From: Alphaproteobacteria bacterium
Lineage (GTDB): Bacteria; Pseudomonadota; Alphaproteobacteria; Rhodobacterales; Rhodobacteraceae
Assembly: GCA_030424865.1 (NCBI GenBank)
Contig: JAUHVR010000023.1
Span: forward strand, 1-64,000
Length of the DNA stretch: 64,000 bases
Direction: 5' to 3'
Shown: positions 1 through 7,598 of the stretch, one piece after another
How the letters are laid out: the number at the start of each line of letters is the position of its first letter
How positions within the stretch are numbered: position 1 is the first letter of the stretch
Made by a program: the position numbers and the translations under genes
Notes under the pieces: model-generated
The model's input: only the letters and a program-made list of their open reading frames with translations
Databases searched by the model: none
What the model was told of the DNA's origin: nothing

Positions 1-113
1 TCATGTTCGGGCGCCTCAAGGACTGGAGGCGCGTGGCAACCCGCTATGACCGCTGTCCAAAGGTCTTTCTCTCAGCCATCGCTCTCGCGGCAACCGTCAT
101 CTACTGGTTATGA
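1..113 (+). CDS. IS5-family transposase, C-terminal fragment (5' part outside window)
   Basis: The first 113 bases read in frame into a stop at 111-113 and encode the last 37 or so residues, beginning MFGRLKDWRRVATRYD and ending in ALAATVIYWL. This is the characteristic end of IS5-group DDE transposases: the conserved F-x-R-L-K-x-W-R-R block, which contains the last catalytic region, followed by a hydrophobic tail. The rest of the gene lies before the window, so I cannot tell whether the element is intact. It marks the left edge of an AT-richer accessory stretch. Confidence 0.85.
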   Translation, partial: MFGRLKDWRRVATRYDRCPKVFLSAIALAATVIYWL

Positions 114-126
114 ATCCTGACCCTAG
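1..126 (+). mobile_element. Right end of an IS5-type insertion sequence
   Basis: Immediately after the transposase stop codon the sequence ATCCTGACCCTAG occurs. Read inward from the right this is CTAGGGTCAGGAT, which resembles the terminal inverted repeats of IS5/IS427-group elements, so the element probably ends near 120-126. The left end is outside the window and the exact terminus and target duplication cannot be fixed. Confidence 0.6.
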
Positions 127-297
127 CGCGGCGGTATAAAATCAAATGATGCCTTGTAAGACGAATAATTGCCCAAGATGCGTTTCTCTTTTGAGAAGCA
201 GAGCACAGCAAAATCAATCGTTTGCCTGATAAACCACTAAAGAACAATAATTTTGACAGCGTATACACATGCGGGGGCACGCCCCAGGTGGGAAGTC

Positions 298-759
298 TCA
301 GCCAACATCGAATTTTGGCAGCCTGTCCTCAAACATAGTGGATTTGATGATTGATGTGTTCGTCTCCGCCCGGTCGTGAAACGGTAGTAGGATCTCGTCT
401 AGCTCCGAGATCTCTTTGATCAGAAGACGGCAAACATAGCAGTCATCCCCGGTGACCCTGTGGCAGGAGATAAATCGATCTTCTTCTTCGATCATCTTTT
501 CAACAACATGCAGATGCCCGCTGCGGGGCTTGACTCTGACCAAAGCCTGAATGGAGTATCCGAATTTGCTTAGGTCCAACTGTGCCGAGAAGCCTGTAAT
601 GTAGCCTTTTTCCTGAAGGCTGCGCAGCCGCTCGCCCACAGCAGGACCCGACAATCCCACGTATTTGCCAACGTCAGACAGGCTTGAGCGCCCATGGCCC
701 TCCAAAACCTCAATGATTCTATAGTCTGTTTCATCAATGGCTTTTGACATGCGCGCCAT
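298..759 (-). CDS. AsnC/Lrp-family transcriptional regulator
   Basis: This 153-residue protein has the standard two-domain Lrp layout: an N-terminal AsnC-type helix-turn-helix (about residues 8-60, IDETDYRIIEVLE then LSGPAVGERLRSL) and a C-terminal ligand-binding RAM domain (about 70-150, with the GDDCYVCRLL core strand). Lrp proteins sense amino acids and often control a divergent catabolic or export gene. Here the divergent neighbour is a PhzF-fold isomerase, followed by RidA-like and LysE-type genes, so an amino-acid-linked role is likely. A second possible start is Met4. A 9-bp inverted repeat begins one base upstream of the start codon, suggesting autoregulation. Confidence 0.9.
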   Translation of the reverse strand: MARMSKAIDETDYRIIEVLEGHGRSSLSDVGKYVGLSGPAVGERLRSLQEKGYITGFSAQLDLSKFGYSIQALVRVKPRSGHLHVVEKMIEEEDRFISCHRVTGDDCYVCRLLIKEISELDEILLPFHDRAETNTSIIKSTMFEDRLPKFDVG

Positions 760-814
760 GTTATCAAAAATGCATTCGATCAGAAAGCCAATTGTGTAAT
801 TTACCTTTGATAAC
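760..814. promoter_or_regulatory. Inverted repeat between lrp-type gene and phzF-type gene (candidate operator)
   Basis: GTTATCAAA at 760-768 is repeated as its exact reverse complement TTTGATAAC at 806-814, giving a perfect 9-bp arm pair with centres 46 bp apart. It lies between the divergent regulator (start 759) and the isomerase (start 873). The left arm abuts the regulator start codon, so binding there would block its translation-initiation region. Long-spaced arms on two DNA faces fit the multimeric wrapping mode of Lrp proteins. The link to this regulator is inferred. Confidence 0.55.
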
Positions 815-872
815 GCCGGTACTGATGGCCTGTGACTTGCTAAGATGCGCCAAATCAGGATTGGAGAATAGC

Positions 873-1712
873 ATGAACATTCAACGTATTGCGGCGTTCA
901 GCCAGGGAACAGAAGGTGGCAACCCAGCTGGTGTCGTTCTGCTGGACCAGGAAGCCTCTGCCAAAGATATGGCGCGCGTTGCGGCAGAGGTTGGGTACTC
1001 GGAAACTGCTTTCGCTGTGAAGCTCGATGCTTTGGGCAAGACTTGGCGCGTTCGCTATTTCTCTCCAGAGTCAGAGGTTCCCTTTTGTGGCCATGCAACA
1101 ATCGCGCTTGGTGCTGCCCTGGGGAAGAAACATGGCTCAGGGAGCTATTCGCTGATCCTAAATGACGCCGAGATCACGGTCTCTGCGGAAAGCACTGCAG
1201 ATGGAGTGACAGCAACGTTGTCTTCGCCACCGACAAAGAGCCGCGACATGTCAGCTGAGGAAAAACAAGATGTCTTGGCGTTGTTCGATCTTTCTGAGAA
1301 TGACCTCGATCCAAGGATCGCACCGGCCTTCATCCATGGAGGTGCGAACCACGTTGTCTTGCCGCTCAAATCGCGTGAGCGATTGGCCGCGATGAATTAT
1401 GACCTCGATGCAGGTCGAACTGTCATGCGAAAGCACGATCTTGTGACGGTTATGTTGGTGCACATTGAGGGGAACCAAACCTTTGTTGTCCGCAACGCCT
1501 TTGCATCAGGAGGCGTTTTGGAAGATCCGGCAACAGGTGCGGCCGCGGCCGCTTTCGCAGGATACTTGCGCGATTGCGGTTGGCCGCATGGTGGAAGTTT
1601 CACAATCCGGCAAGGCGAAGACATGGGGTCACCGTCCTTGATTAACGTCTCGCTTAACGGTGTGGCAGGCTCTCCGGTAAGTGTTTCCGGCGGGGTGCGA
1701 GACATAGAATGA
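873..1712 (+). CDS. PhzF-family isomerase/epimerase
   Basis: The 279-residue product has the two-lobed diaminopimelate-epimerase-like fold of the PhzF family. Visible motifs are GGNPAGV near the N-terminus, YSETAF with the conserved catalytic Glu at residue 44, PFCGHAT (about 75-81), and DPATGAAAAAFAGYL in the C-terminal lobe. Family members isomerise small metabolites; PhzF itself acts in phenazine synthesis, but most homologues have no assigned substrate and no phenazine genes are present here. The start at 873 is preferred over upstream in-frame codons because the family begins at this point (M-x-I-x-R-I-x-A-F) and GGAGAATAGC precedes it. It is divergent from the Lrp-type regulator. Confidence 0.9.
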   Translation: MNIQRIAAFSQGTEGGNPAGVVLLDQEASAKDMARVAAEVGYSETAFAVKLDALGKTWRVRYFSPESEVPFCGHATIALGAALGKKHGSGSYSLILNDAEITVSAESTADGVTATLSSPPTKSRDMSAEEKQDVLALFDLSENDLDPRIAPAFIHGGANHVVLPLKSRERLAAMNYDLDAGRTVMRKHDLVTVMLVHIEGNQTFVVRNAFASGGVLEDPATGAAAAAFAGYLRDCGWPHGGSFTIRQGEDMGSPSLINVSLNGVAGSPVSVSGGVRDIE

Positions 1713-1873
1713 TGGCGTGTGCCAGCGCGACCGGCGCACGACGCGGCGATCCATCGTAGTTCAGGCGTGCAGCCAACAAACTCTCTGATGACGGCTTGGT
1801 TCGTTTTGTTGGTCAGGGTTTTTGACGACGGATATGTGCGTTCAAGTTCTTAGCTCGAACGAGAGGAAATTTC

Positions 1874-2272
1874 ATGATCGCACGATTGGCCCCAGACACG
1901 GTTCGTTCGGTTCCCACACAATATCAGGGCATCTACGTGCATGGGACGCAAATTGATGATCCCAAATCGCTGGTTTTTTTGTCGGGACAAATTGGAGTCG
2001 CCCCTGACGGGACAACACATGAGGGGTTCGAACGGCAATGCGAACAGGCAATGATGAATGTTGAAGCCCTTTTGGAAAACGCAGGCATGGACACTTCGAA
2101 CATCTTGCGAGTGGTTTACTATGTAACCGACGCGTCCTTTCTGCCGGACCTCTCCAAGGTAAGGCAGGCGCGCTGGAACAAAGGTCAGGCGCCGTCTGTC
2201 ACAACATTGGTTGTAGCCGGGTTGGCCGCACCAGACCTTTTGGTCGAGATTGAGGTTACTGCAGCTTGCTAG
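1874..2272 (+). CDS. RidA (YjgF/UK114) family protein, active-site Arg absent
   Basis: The 132-residue sequence aligns over its whole length with RidA proteins, which hydrolyse reactive enamine/imine intermediates of amino-acid metabolism: LVFLSGQIG, the central helix QCEQAMMNVEALLENAG, and the C-terminal strand LVEIEVTA. In active RidA a conserved Arg (Arg105 in E. coli, in VARLP) binds the substrate carboxylate; here the matching segment reads VVAGLAAPD, with Gly116 in that place. The protein therefore resembles the Rid subfamilies without proven deaminase activity. A good ribosome site (GAGAGGAA) precedes the ATG. It overlaps or abuts the following exporter gene, so the two are probably co-transcribed. 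Confidence 0.88.
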   Translation: MIARLAPDTVRSVPTQYQGIYVHGTQIDDPKSLVFLSGQIGVAPDGTTHEGFERQCEQAMMNVEALLENAGMDTSNILRVVYYVTDASFLPDLSKVRQARWNKGQAPSVTTLVVAGLAAPDLLVEIEVTAAC

Positions 2273-2283
2273 GACAATGGGCG

Positions 2284-2880
2284 ATGCCAGACCAGTTTTG
2301 GGCCCTTGTTCTATTCGCCTTGATTGCCACGGGTTCACCCGGTGGAGCGACAACATTGGCAACAGCATCCGGTGCAAGGTTCGGATACCGAAGGAGTGTC
2401 CCTTTGATCGCGGGCATTGCCTGTGCCTTGGCCTCTTTGATGGCTGTGTCGGGTACAAGCCTTGCGACGACTTTCAAAGCCATTCCCTCGCTCGAACTCA
2501 CGGTTAAAGCCATCGGGTCGATATACCTGCTTTGGCTCGCGGCGAAGATTGGGTTTGCCGGACCACCAGCCAAGACTGGCTTTGATAGGGAACGTCCGAC
2601 AAAGTTCTTGGGCGGAGCCTTGCTGTTGGTGGTGAACCCAAAGGCTTGGGCGATGGCCGTTGGCGTGGCGTCTTCATTCTCTGATCTTGTTTCTGAACCG
2701 TTGGTTCTGGGCGGGCTATTGGCGCTGATCTTTGCTGTATCAGCCTGCGTGTCTTTGACGATCTGGGCGATGGTTGGTGGTATTGTCTCTCGTGCTCTGA
2801 ATGAAATCTGGCATTGGCATTTGTTCAATGGAGTCATGGCTGGACTGTTGATAGCTTCTATTCTTCAGCTGTGGGTGTGA
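2284..2880 (+). CDS. LysE/RhtB-family amino-acid exporter
   Basis: The 198-residue product is almost entirely hydrophobic with about five to six membrane segments, starting MPDQFWALVLFALIATGSPGG. The SPGG sequence matches the conserved N-terminal T/S-P-G-P of LysE/RhtB efflux proteins, and NPKAWAMA matches the conserved N-P-K-x-W/A motif in the middle. Family members expel amino acids or their derivatives from the cytoplasm. I chose ATG 2284 over TTG 2266 because the family starts there and AGGACA lies at a normal distance upstream. It starts 11 bases after the RidA-like stop, suggesting one transcript. Confidence 0.88.
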   Translation: MPDQFWALVLFALIATGSPGGATTLATASGARFGYRRSVPLIAGIACALASLMAVSGTSLATTFKAIPSLELTVKAIGSIYLLWLAAKIGFAGPPAKTGFDRERPTKFLGGALLLVVNPKAWAMAVGVASSFSDLVSEPLVLGGLLALIFAVSACVSLTIWAMVGGIVSRALNEIWHWHLFNGVMAGLLIASILQLWV

Positions 2881-3499
2881 CCTGAGCTTGTCGAACAATC
2901 GTTCTAAGACCGACGACCGGGCATCGACACCGGCAAAAACTGAGAACTGGAGCAATTCACCCGATGGGTGTGATCCAATGGTTCCATTGTTAGTAGCCAT
3001 AAAGCTGGCTTATCACGACACGGATTGTTGAATTTGTAGCTTCCCCAACAACGGCCCAACTCTGTGTGAGCGGAACACAGATATGCCGTACGGGCCGAAA
3101 AACTCGTGATGAGCTCGATAGCCGTTCTCAAGCGTATGCCGCTCACATCCGGCTTGGCCACGTCGTTGGGTAATGGAAAGACAAATGAGACAACTACATA
3201 AGATAATCAAATATCTCTTCCAAAAATATCACTCGTCAAGGTGTCTCGAGCGATGTTTGCAATGGTGCAAAGACCCGCTTTCGCATCCTGCACTCAGGCA
3301 GATGGATGAAAAGGGGCTCGCAGATCTACCATTCGACCCAAGCCGCATTTGCTCTGAGTGACTGCGGATGGAAGAAGTGATGTTTTGCATCGGTTTCCCT
3401 TCTAGCGTCATTGGCCAACTTTGAACAATGAGACCAGCTCGACTTTCGCGTTGAAACTCTGCGACCGCAAAAATGCCCATACAAACAAGGACAACCAAA
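2881..3499. other. 619-bp non-coding stretch
   Basis: No reading frame here has recognisable family features or a convincing ribosome site. The base composition is AT-rich compared with the rest of the window. Short open frames occur on both strands but look like chance. Degraded remnants of transferred DNA are possible but I cannot identify any. Confidence 0.5.
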
Positions 3500-4162
3500 A
3501 TGCACATCGGATTGATTGGCGGAATAGGGCCGGCAGCGACGGATTTCTATTATCGAGGCTTGATCAAAGCGGCGGCAACGCTGGGTCGAGACCTGGACGT
3601 TACAATTGTTCACGCTGACATCTCGACATTGCTTAGGAACCTGGCCGAAGATGATCGCTCAAAGCAGGTTGGCATTTATGAGCGTCTGACTTCGCGACTT
3701 GCCGCTGCTGGGGCTGAGTGTGTTGTTGTAACCTCGATTGCTGGACACTTTTGCATCGAAGAATTCAAAGTGATCTCTCCACTCCCTGTGGTCGACATTA
3801 CCCAGGTCATATTGGACGACCTCCAAAGTGCCGGAACACATACGGTGGGCATTCTTGGGACAAGCACTGCCATGACAACTGGTTTGTATTCAAAACTGGA
3901 GCCAGTCCGTGTTTTGGCGCCTTTGGGAAGCATGCTTTCAGATGTTCACGAAGCATACGTTGAGTTGGCACAGTCGGGCAATCCAACTGACGCGCAAGTG
4001 GATACATTCGTAAAAGCCGGCCACAGTCTGTTGGATCAGGGTGCGCAAGCTATTTTGCTAGGCGGCACCGACCTTAATGCCGTATTTGCTGAACAAACCT
4101 ATGGGCTGCCTCTTGTCGATTGTGCCGAGCTTCATCTCAAAGCCATTGAAAATATGATATGA
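3500..4162 (+). CDS. Aspartate/glutamate racemase-fold protein lacking both catalytic cysteines
   Basis: The 220-residue protein aligns along its length with the YgeA-type branch of the Asp/Glu racemase superfamily, beginning MHIGLIGGIGPAATDFYY. True racemases use two cysteines, in C-T-N-T and G-C-T-E contexts. Here the first motif is VVVTSIAGHF, with Thr78 at the Cys position and His83 retained, and the second is LLGGTDLN, with Gly189 at the Cys position. The cysteine-based two-base mechanism is therefore impossible, and the protein is either a different enzyme or a binding protein on the racemase fold. The ATG at 3500 is preferred because the family starts at this residue and AAGGACA precedes it. 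Confidence 0.85.
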   Translation: MHIGLIGGIGPAATDFYYRGLIKAAATLGRDLDVTIVHADISTLLRNLAEDDRSKQVGIYERLTSRLAAAGAECVVVTSIAGHFCIEEFKVISPLPVVDITQVILDDLQSAGTHTVGILGTSTAMTTGLYSKLEPVRVLAPLGSMLSDVHEAYVELAQSGNPTDAQVDTFVKAGHSLLDQGAQAILLGGTDLNAVFAEQTYGLPLVDCAELHLKAIENMI

Positions 4163-4413
4163 CGGCAAGAAGAGGGCAATTTTCGTCAAGCGCCGACTTG
4201 AGTACCGCCAATTGCCGCTTTTTGTCGGCCAGAACTGCCAGCTGTATCATGTAAGTCCTCCCATCACTTGTCGGCAAGTCGGACTTGACCAAACCCCAAG
4301 ACGTGCTGCGGCTAAGGTTGCGCCACTTAGATGTTCAACACCGCAGATCACACACTATAGCAACGATTACGAGGTCCATTTTGGTCTTTTCAAACGGACC
4401 ATAACGAAATATC

Positions 4414-4439
4414 GTATACTATAGTATACCGAGGTATAC
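4414..4439. promoter_or_regulatory. Three GTATAC repeats in 10-bp register (candidate operator)
   Basis: GTATACTATAGTATAC (4414-4429) is a perfect 16-bp palindrome, and a further GTATAC follows at 4434-4439. The three GTATAC units therefore start at 4414, 4424 and 4434, exactly one helical turn apart. The array ends 13 bases before the ATG at 4453, where a bound protein would block transcription or translation start. TATACT at 4415-4420 also resembles a -10 element. No regulator can be assigned. Confidence 0.5.
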
Positions 4440-4452
4440 ATAAGGTAATAAT

Positions 4453-4683
4453 ATGAAAACATTAGAGAACATTGTAGTCGCCCGCACTGAACTGCGTATG
4501 GCCTGGGAACGATTGGGTGCCTTTCTATCTGGCTCTGAAAGCGCCGCGGGTGACGAGCTAAGGGTAGAAAGCGCTCGCAAGCTCCAGTCGGCCATAGGTT
4601 CGTCGTTGGAACTTGTTTCTGACGAAGCATTCACTCAGGCGCTGGATCAATATTGCTACTTTCACTCGTCCGAGGAGGGCTGA
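4453..4683 (+). CDS. Small hypothetical protein (76 aa)
   Basis: I do not recognise this protein. It is a 76-residue, mostly helical, soluble-looking sequence without signal peptide or membrane segment. It is supported as a gene by an ATG with AAGGTAA upstream, by the striking GTATAC operator-like array just before it, and by a second small frame starting three bases after its stop. Base composition is lower in GC than the core genome of this window, in line with acquisition by transfer. Confidence 0.5.
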   Translation: MKTLENIVVARTELRMAWERLGAFLSGSESAAGDELRVESARKLQSAIGSSLELVSDEAFTQALDQYCYFHSSEEG

Positions 4684-4686
4684 GTT

Positions 4687-5010
4687 TTGGAGCCGTATCG
4701 AGCATTGACGAAGGGTGATCAAACGATAGATAACATCGGCGAAAGTCATTTGGCTTTCGCTGCCAAAATCGCCGACGCCAACCGCCGAGCATTGTTGGCA
4801 GGCATGGTAACTGGTGCATTTGCCGTTGGATGTTTCGTTCTTGGAATGAGCGGATTGGCAACTCTGCTTGGATTATTCAGCATATTGCTCGGCTGCGTTC
4901 TACTGCCTTATCGATGGTCCAATGCCAGAAAGCTCCCAAGTTCTCCTAAAGATCACGTCAAAGATTTGGTCCAGCATAAGAGTCCGAATCCGCTAGGACT
5001 TGGAGAGTAA
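4687..5010 (+). CDS. Small membrane protein (107 aa), hypothetical
   Basis: The product has a charged N-terminal 35 residues, two adjacent hydrophobic helices (about residues 36-75, separated at a Gly-rich turn), and a basic cytoplasmic-type tail. I recognise no family. It starts at a TTG three bases after the preceding 76-residue gene, so the pair is likely translated together. The start codon is the weak point; later starts would cut into the first helix. Confidence 0.45.
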   Translation: MEPYRALTKGDQTIDNIGESHLAFAAKIADANRRALLAGMVTGAFAVGCFVLGMSGLATLLGLFSILLGCVLLPYRWSNARKLPSSPKDHVKDLVQHKSPNPLGLGE

Positions 5011-5425
5011 CCGCAAAGTAAAGTCTGTAAGCGGTTTTGTGTTGGTAAGACCATCAAGACATAAACCGGACTTTTCGGCGAAAGCCAAAAATCACGACTA
5101 TTCACGATCAACTCGAAAGATGTGGCCTTGCAAATGGACAGGCCTCTCTCGCGGTTCGGAAATTCCGCTTGGCCGATTGTGCCAGCCAATGTCTCGCTTC
5201 ATGTGACGCGACAATTGGTCGGCGTTGCTCCGTGAACCACACCTGGTTCCAACCACTTGTCCGCAGAGCCAACGAGTGAACTTCAATGGAATTCCATTGA
5301 TCCGCACTTTTCGTCACCTTCTACAAGAGCCAATGGTTTTCCGATCGTGATTGACATTGACTTGGGCGAAAGGTGGCGCGAAAACAAATTCATCACATCG
5401 CCAATCCATTAGTTGAGTTTATGCC
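5011..5425. other. 415-bp non-coding stretch
   Basis: I see no supported gene here. Short frames on both strands lack family features. The stretch has the same lowered GC as the surrounding accessory DNA and presumably holds the promoter of the LysR-type gene that follows. Confidence 0.45.
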
Positions 5426-6322
5426 TTGAAGCGCAATCTCCCTCCCTTGCCAGCTATTCGCGCCTTCGATGCCGCCGCACGTCATGGCTCGTTCACATCG
5501 GCTGCGGATGAGCTTGGCATGACCCAAGCTGCCGTCAGTTATCAGATAAAAATCCTGGAAGAGCGGGTTGGCTCACCACTATTCGAACGCTTTGCCCGAG
5601 GCGTGGGCCTAACCCAAACTGGCCAAAAATTGTTTCATCATAGTTCGGCGGCGCTGGATATTCTGTCTGACGCGTACAGTGATGCGATAGGGGCTCATGA
5701 AGGTACTTTGTCCCTCAGCGTGATCCCAACTTTTGCAACAAATTTCTTGGCGCAGCGCTTGGGTCGGTTCCAACTGCAGCATTCAGATCTCGCTGTACGT
5801 ATGGAGATAAGCGAGGACCTGTCCGATTTCGCCACTGGCAATGTCGATGTCGCGATCCGAAGTGGGCGAGGGGAATGGGACGGTTTGGCAAGCCATCTCC
5901 TTCTGCCAACAACATTTACACCAATGCTCGCGCCCAGCCTTGCGAACAGCCTGGGAGGACTCAATCGCCCCGAGGATCTTCTGGAGCTGCCGATTCTTTC
6001 GCGAGACGACCCGTGGTGGCAAGCGTGGCTTTCAATTGTTGGTTTGGGAGCGGCGACAATCAAATCTGGCGATGTGCGGTCATTCGGCTCTCAAATCGTT
6101 GAGGCAGGGGCTGCGATGGCCGGACACGGCGTTGCAATGCTCACTCCAGCATTCTTTCAGTCAGAGATTGCCAATGGCGCGTTGCTTCAGCCGTTTGATA
6201 CGGTCGGGGATGATGGGAGTGGATACTGGCTTGTCTACCCAGAGAGCCGTAGGAACTCTTTGAAAATCAAGCGCTTTAGATCCTGGCTTGCGAAGGAAAC
6301 ACAATTTTTCCGAGAAGGATAA
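5426..6322 (+). CDS. LysR-family transcriptional regulator, GcvA-like
   Basis: The 298-residue protein begins MKRNLPPLPAIRAFDAAARH, the hallmark of the GcvA/AmpR-like LysR branch. The winged helix-turn-helix spans about residues 8-65 (FTSAADELGMTQAAVSYQIKILEE), followed by a periplasmic-binding-protein-like effector domain (about 92-290). It starts at TTG, since the nearby ATG at 5421 is out of frame. The next genes on the same strand encode a SnoaL-like protein and an SDR dehydrogenase, which may be its targets or may simply be co-acquired. Confidence 0.88.
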   Translation: MKRNLPPLPAIRAFDAAARHGSFTSAADELGMTQAAVSYQIKILEERVGSPLFERFARGVGLTQTGQKLFHHSSAALDILSDAYSDAIGAHEGTLSLSVIPTFATNFLAQRLGRFQLQHSDLAVRMEISEDLSDFATGNVDVAIRSGRGEWDGLASHLLLPTTFTPMLAPSLANSLGGLNRPEDLLELPILSRDDPWWQAWLSIVGLGAATIKSGDVRSFGSQIVEAGAAMAGHGVAMLTPAFFQSEIANGALLQPFDTVGDDGSGYWLVYPESRRNSLKIKRFRSWLAKETQFFREG

Positions 6323-6452
6323 GCCATAAGCCTGCTTTCTAGCTGGGCGCCAAATCTTGTTGGTCAAAGGATGTAAAGAGTGGGAGGACAGACCCAAATC
6401 CACGAAGCTCAGCACCTTGTCTGGTCTTTGCGTAGTCTAAGGTGTCTCTCAG

Positions 6453-6863
6453 ATGTCAGGTTCCGATAGAACAGCCAACAGTGTGCACGGCGCACTGCCT
6501 GAAGTGCTTCGAACCTATATCAATGCCTACAACAGCTTCAACGTTGGGATAATGTTGGAGTGCCTGGATGAGAGCATTCACTTTACCAACATCACTGACG
6601 GAAAGATCAGCGCAGAAACGGCTGGCATAGAGGCCTTTGAATTGATGGCGCAGCAGGCCGTATGCTTGTTCTCGAGCCGAGAGCAGATTGTCAGAAATTC
6701 AATATCTGTCTCGAATTTCATTTTGGTTGAGATCGACTACCAGGCGATCGTTGCGAAGGATCTTCCAAACGGCTGGAGAGCCGGTTCGGAGATTCAGCTC
6801 ACTGGCAAATCCTTGTTTGAATTGGACAACAAGCTGATTTGCCGACTTATTGATGAGGCTTAG
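6453..6863 (+). CDS. SnoaL-like / NTF2-fold protein
   Basis: The 136-residue product has the features of small alpha+beta NTF2-fold (SnoaL-like) proteins: an N-terminal helix LRTYINAYNSFNVGIMLECLDESI followed by the beta segment HFTNITDG, and later strands with aromatic residues. Such proteins bind or isomerise small hydrophobic ligands, and in this operon position next to an SDR they often act on the same metabolite. It lies six bases before the SDR start, so the two are surely one transcription unit. The exact activity is unknown. Confidence 0.7.
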   Translation: MSGSDRTANSVHGALPEVLRTYINAYNSFNVGIMLECLDESIHFTNITDGKISAETAGIEAFELMAQQAVCLFSSREQIVRNSISVSNFILVEIDYQAIVAKDLPNGWRAGSEIQLTGKSLFELDNKLICRLIDEA

Positions 6864-6869
6864 ACTGTT

Positions 6870-7598
6870 GTGAAGAAACACGGTAACTCAGTTCTTATTA
6901 CAGGCGGAACGTCTGGTATTGGCGAAGCACTGGCAGTCAAATTTCATGAACGTGGTGACACAGTCTACGTTTGCGCGAGAGATGAGGAACGTTTGGCCGC
7001 ATTCTCAAGAATGAATGACGGGATCCAAACCCGACGATGCGACATTCAGGACAAAGATGACATTGCGAAGCTCTGCGAAGAGTTAGGTGGTGAAATCGAC
7101 ATCCTCATCAACAATGCAGGCATCCTGCAGGAAATCCCTTTGTATCGGCACTCTTGCCTTGATGATCAACTGCGCGAGGTCGATATCAATCTCAATGGGA
7201 TGCTGCGAATGATCAGCGCATTCCTACCTGGCCTTGTTGAAAGAACGAACCCGATCATCGTCAACGTAACGTCGGCAACATCTTTCATACCAGAAGCAAA
7301 GGCGCCAATTTACAGTGCGACCAAGGCTGCACAGCACGCTTTCACCAAGTGCTTACGCCATCAGTTGAAAGCGCATGGAGTTGAAGTCGTCGAGCTCATC
7401 CCGCCTTTGACGGACACTCCGATGGCCGCACATGTTGAAGGTATACCCAAGATATCTTCAGACCGTGTTGCCGATGCGCTGCTCAAAGGACTGGCGAGGG
7501 GCCGAACTGAAATTGCACCGGGGATGGGTCGCGTTGCAATGGTGATGGCGAGACTGTCTCCTGCGTTGGCATTCAAGATGCTAAACAAAACGACCTAA
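6870..7598 (+). CDS. Short-chain dehydrogenase/reductase (DltE-like classical SDR)
   Basis: The 242-residue sequence carries the NAD(P)-binding motif TGGTSGIG (residues 10-17 region), NNAG (structural motif), and the catalytic Ser plus Y-x3-K in SATSFIPEAKAPIYSATKAA. The absence of a basic patch in the usual NADP position is not conclusive. The C-terminal half resembles the DltE-like group whose substrates are mostly unknown. It begins at GTG, six bases after the SnoaL-like gene. An oxidation/reduction of a hydroxyl or ketone group is inferred. Confidence 0.88.
   Translation: MKKHGNSVLITGGTSGIGEALAVKFHERGDTVYVCARDEERLAAFSRMNDGIQTRRCDIQDKDDIAKLCEELGGEIDILINNAGILQEIPLYRHSCLDDQLREVDINLNGMLRMISAFLPGLVERTNPIIVNVTSATSFIPEAKAPIYSATKAAQHAFTKCLRHQLKAHGVEVVELIPPLTDTPMAAHVEGIPKISSDRVADALLKGLARGRTEIAPGMGRVAMVMARLSPALAFKMLNKTT

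Noticed and set aside
744-872. Longer N-terminus for the PhzF-type protein
   Set aside because: The in-frame extension is not homologous to the family and would cover the inverted-repeat operator and the ribosome site at 863-870.
3173-3361. 62-residue plus-strand frame in the gap before the racemase-fold gene
   Set aside because: Composition and lack of any ribosome site point to chance. Competing frames of similar length exist on the other strand.
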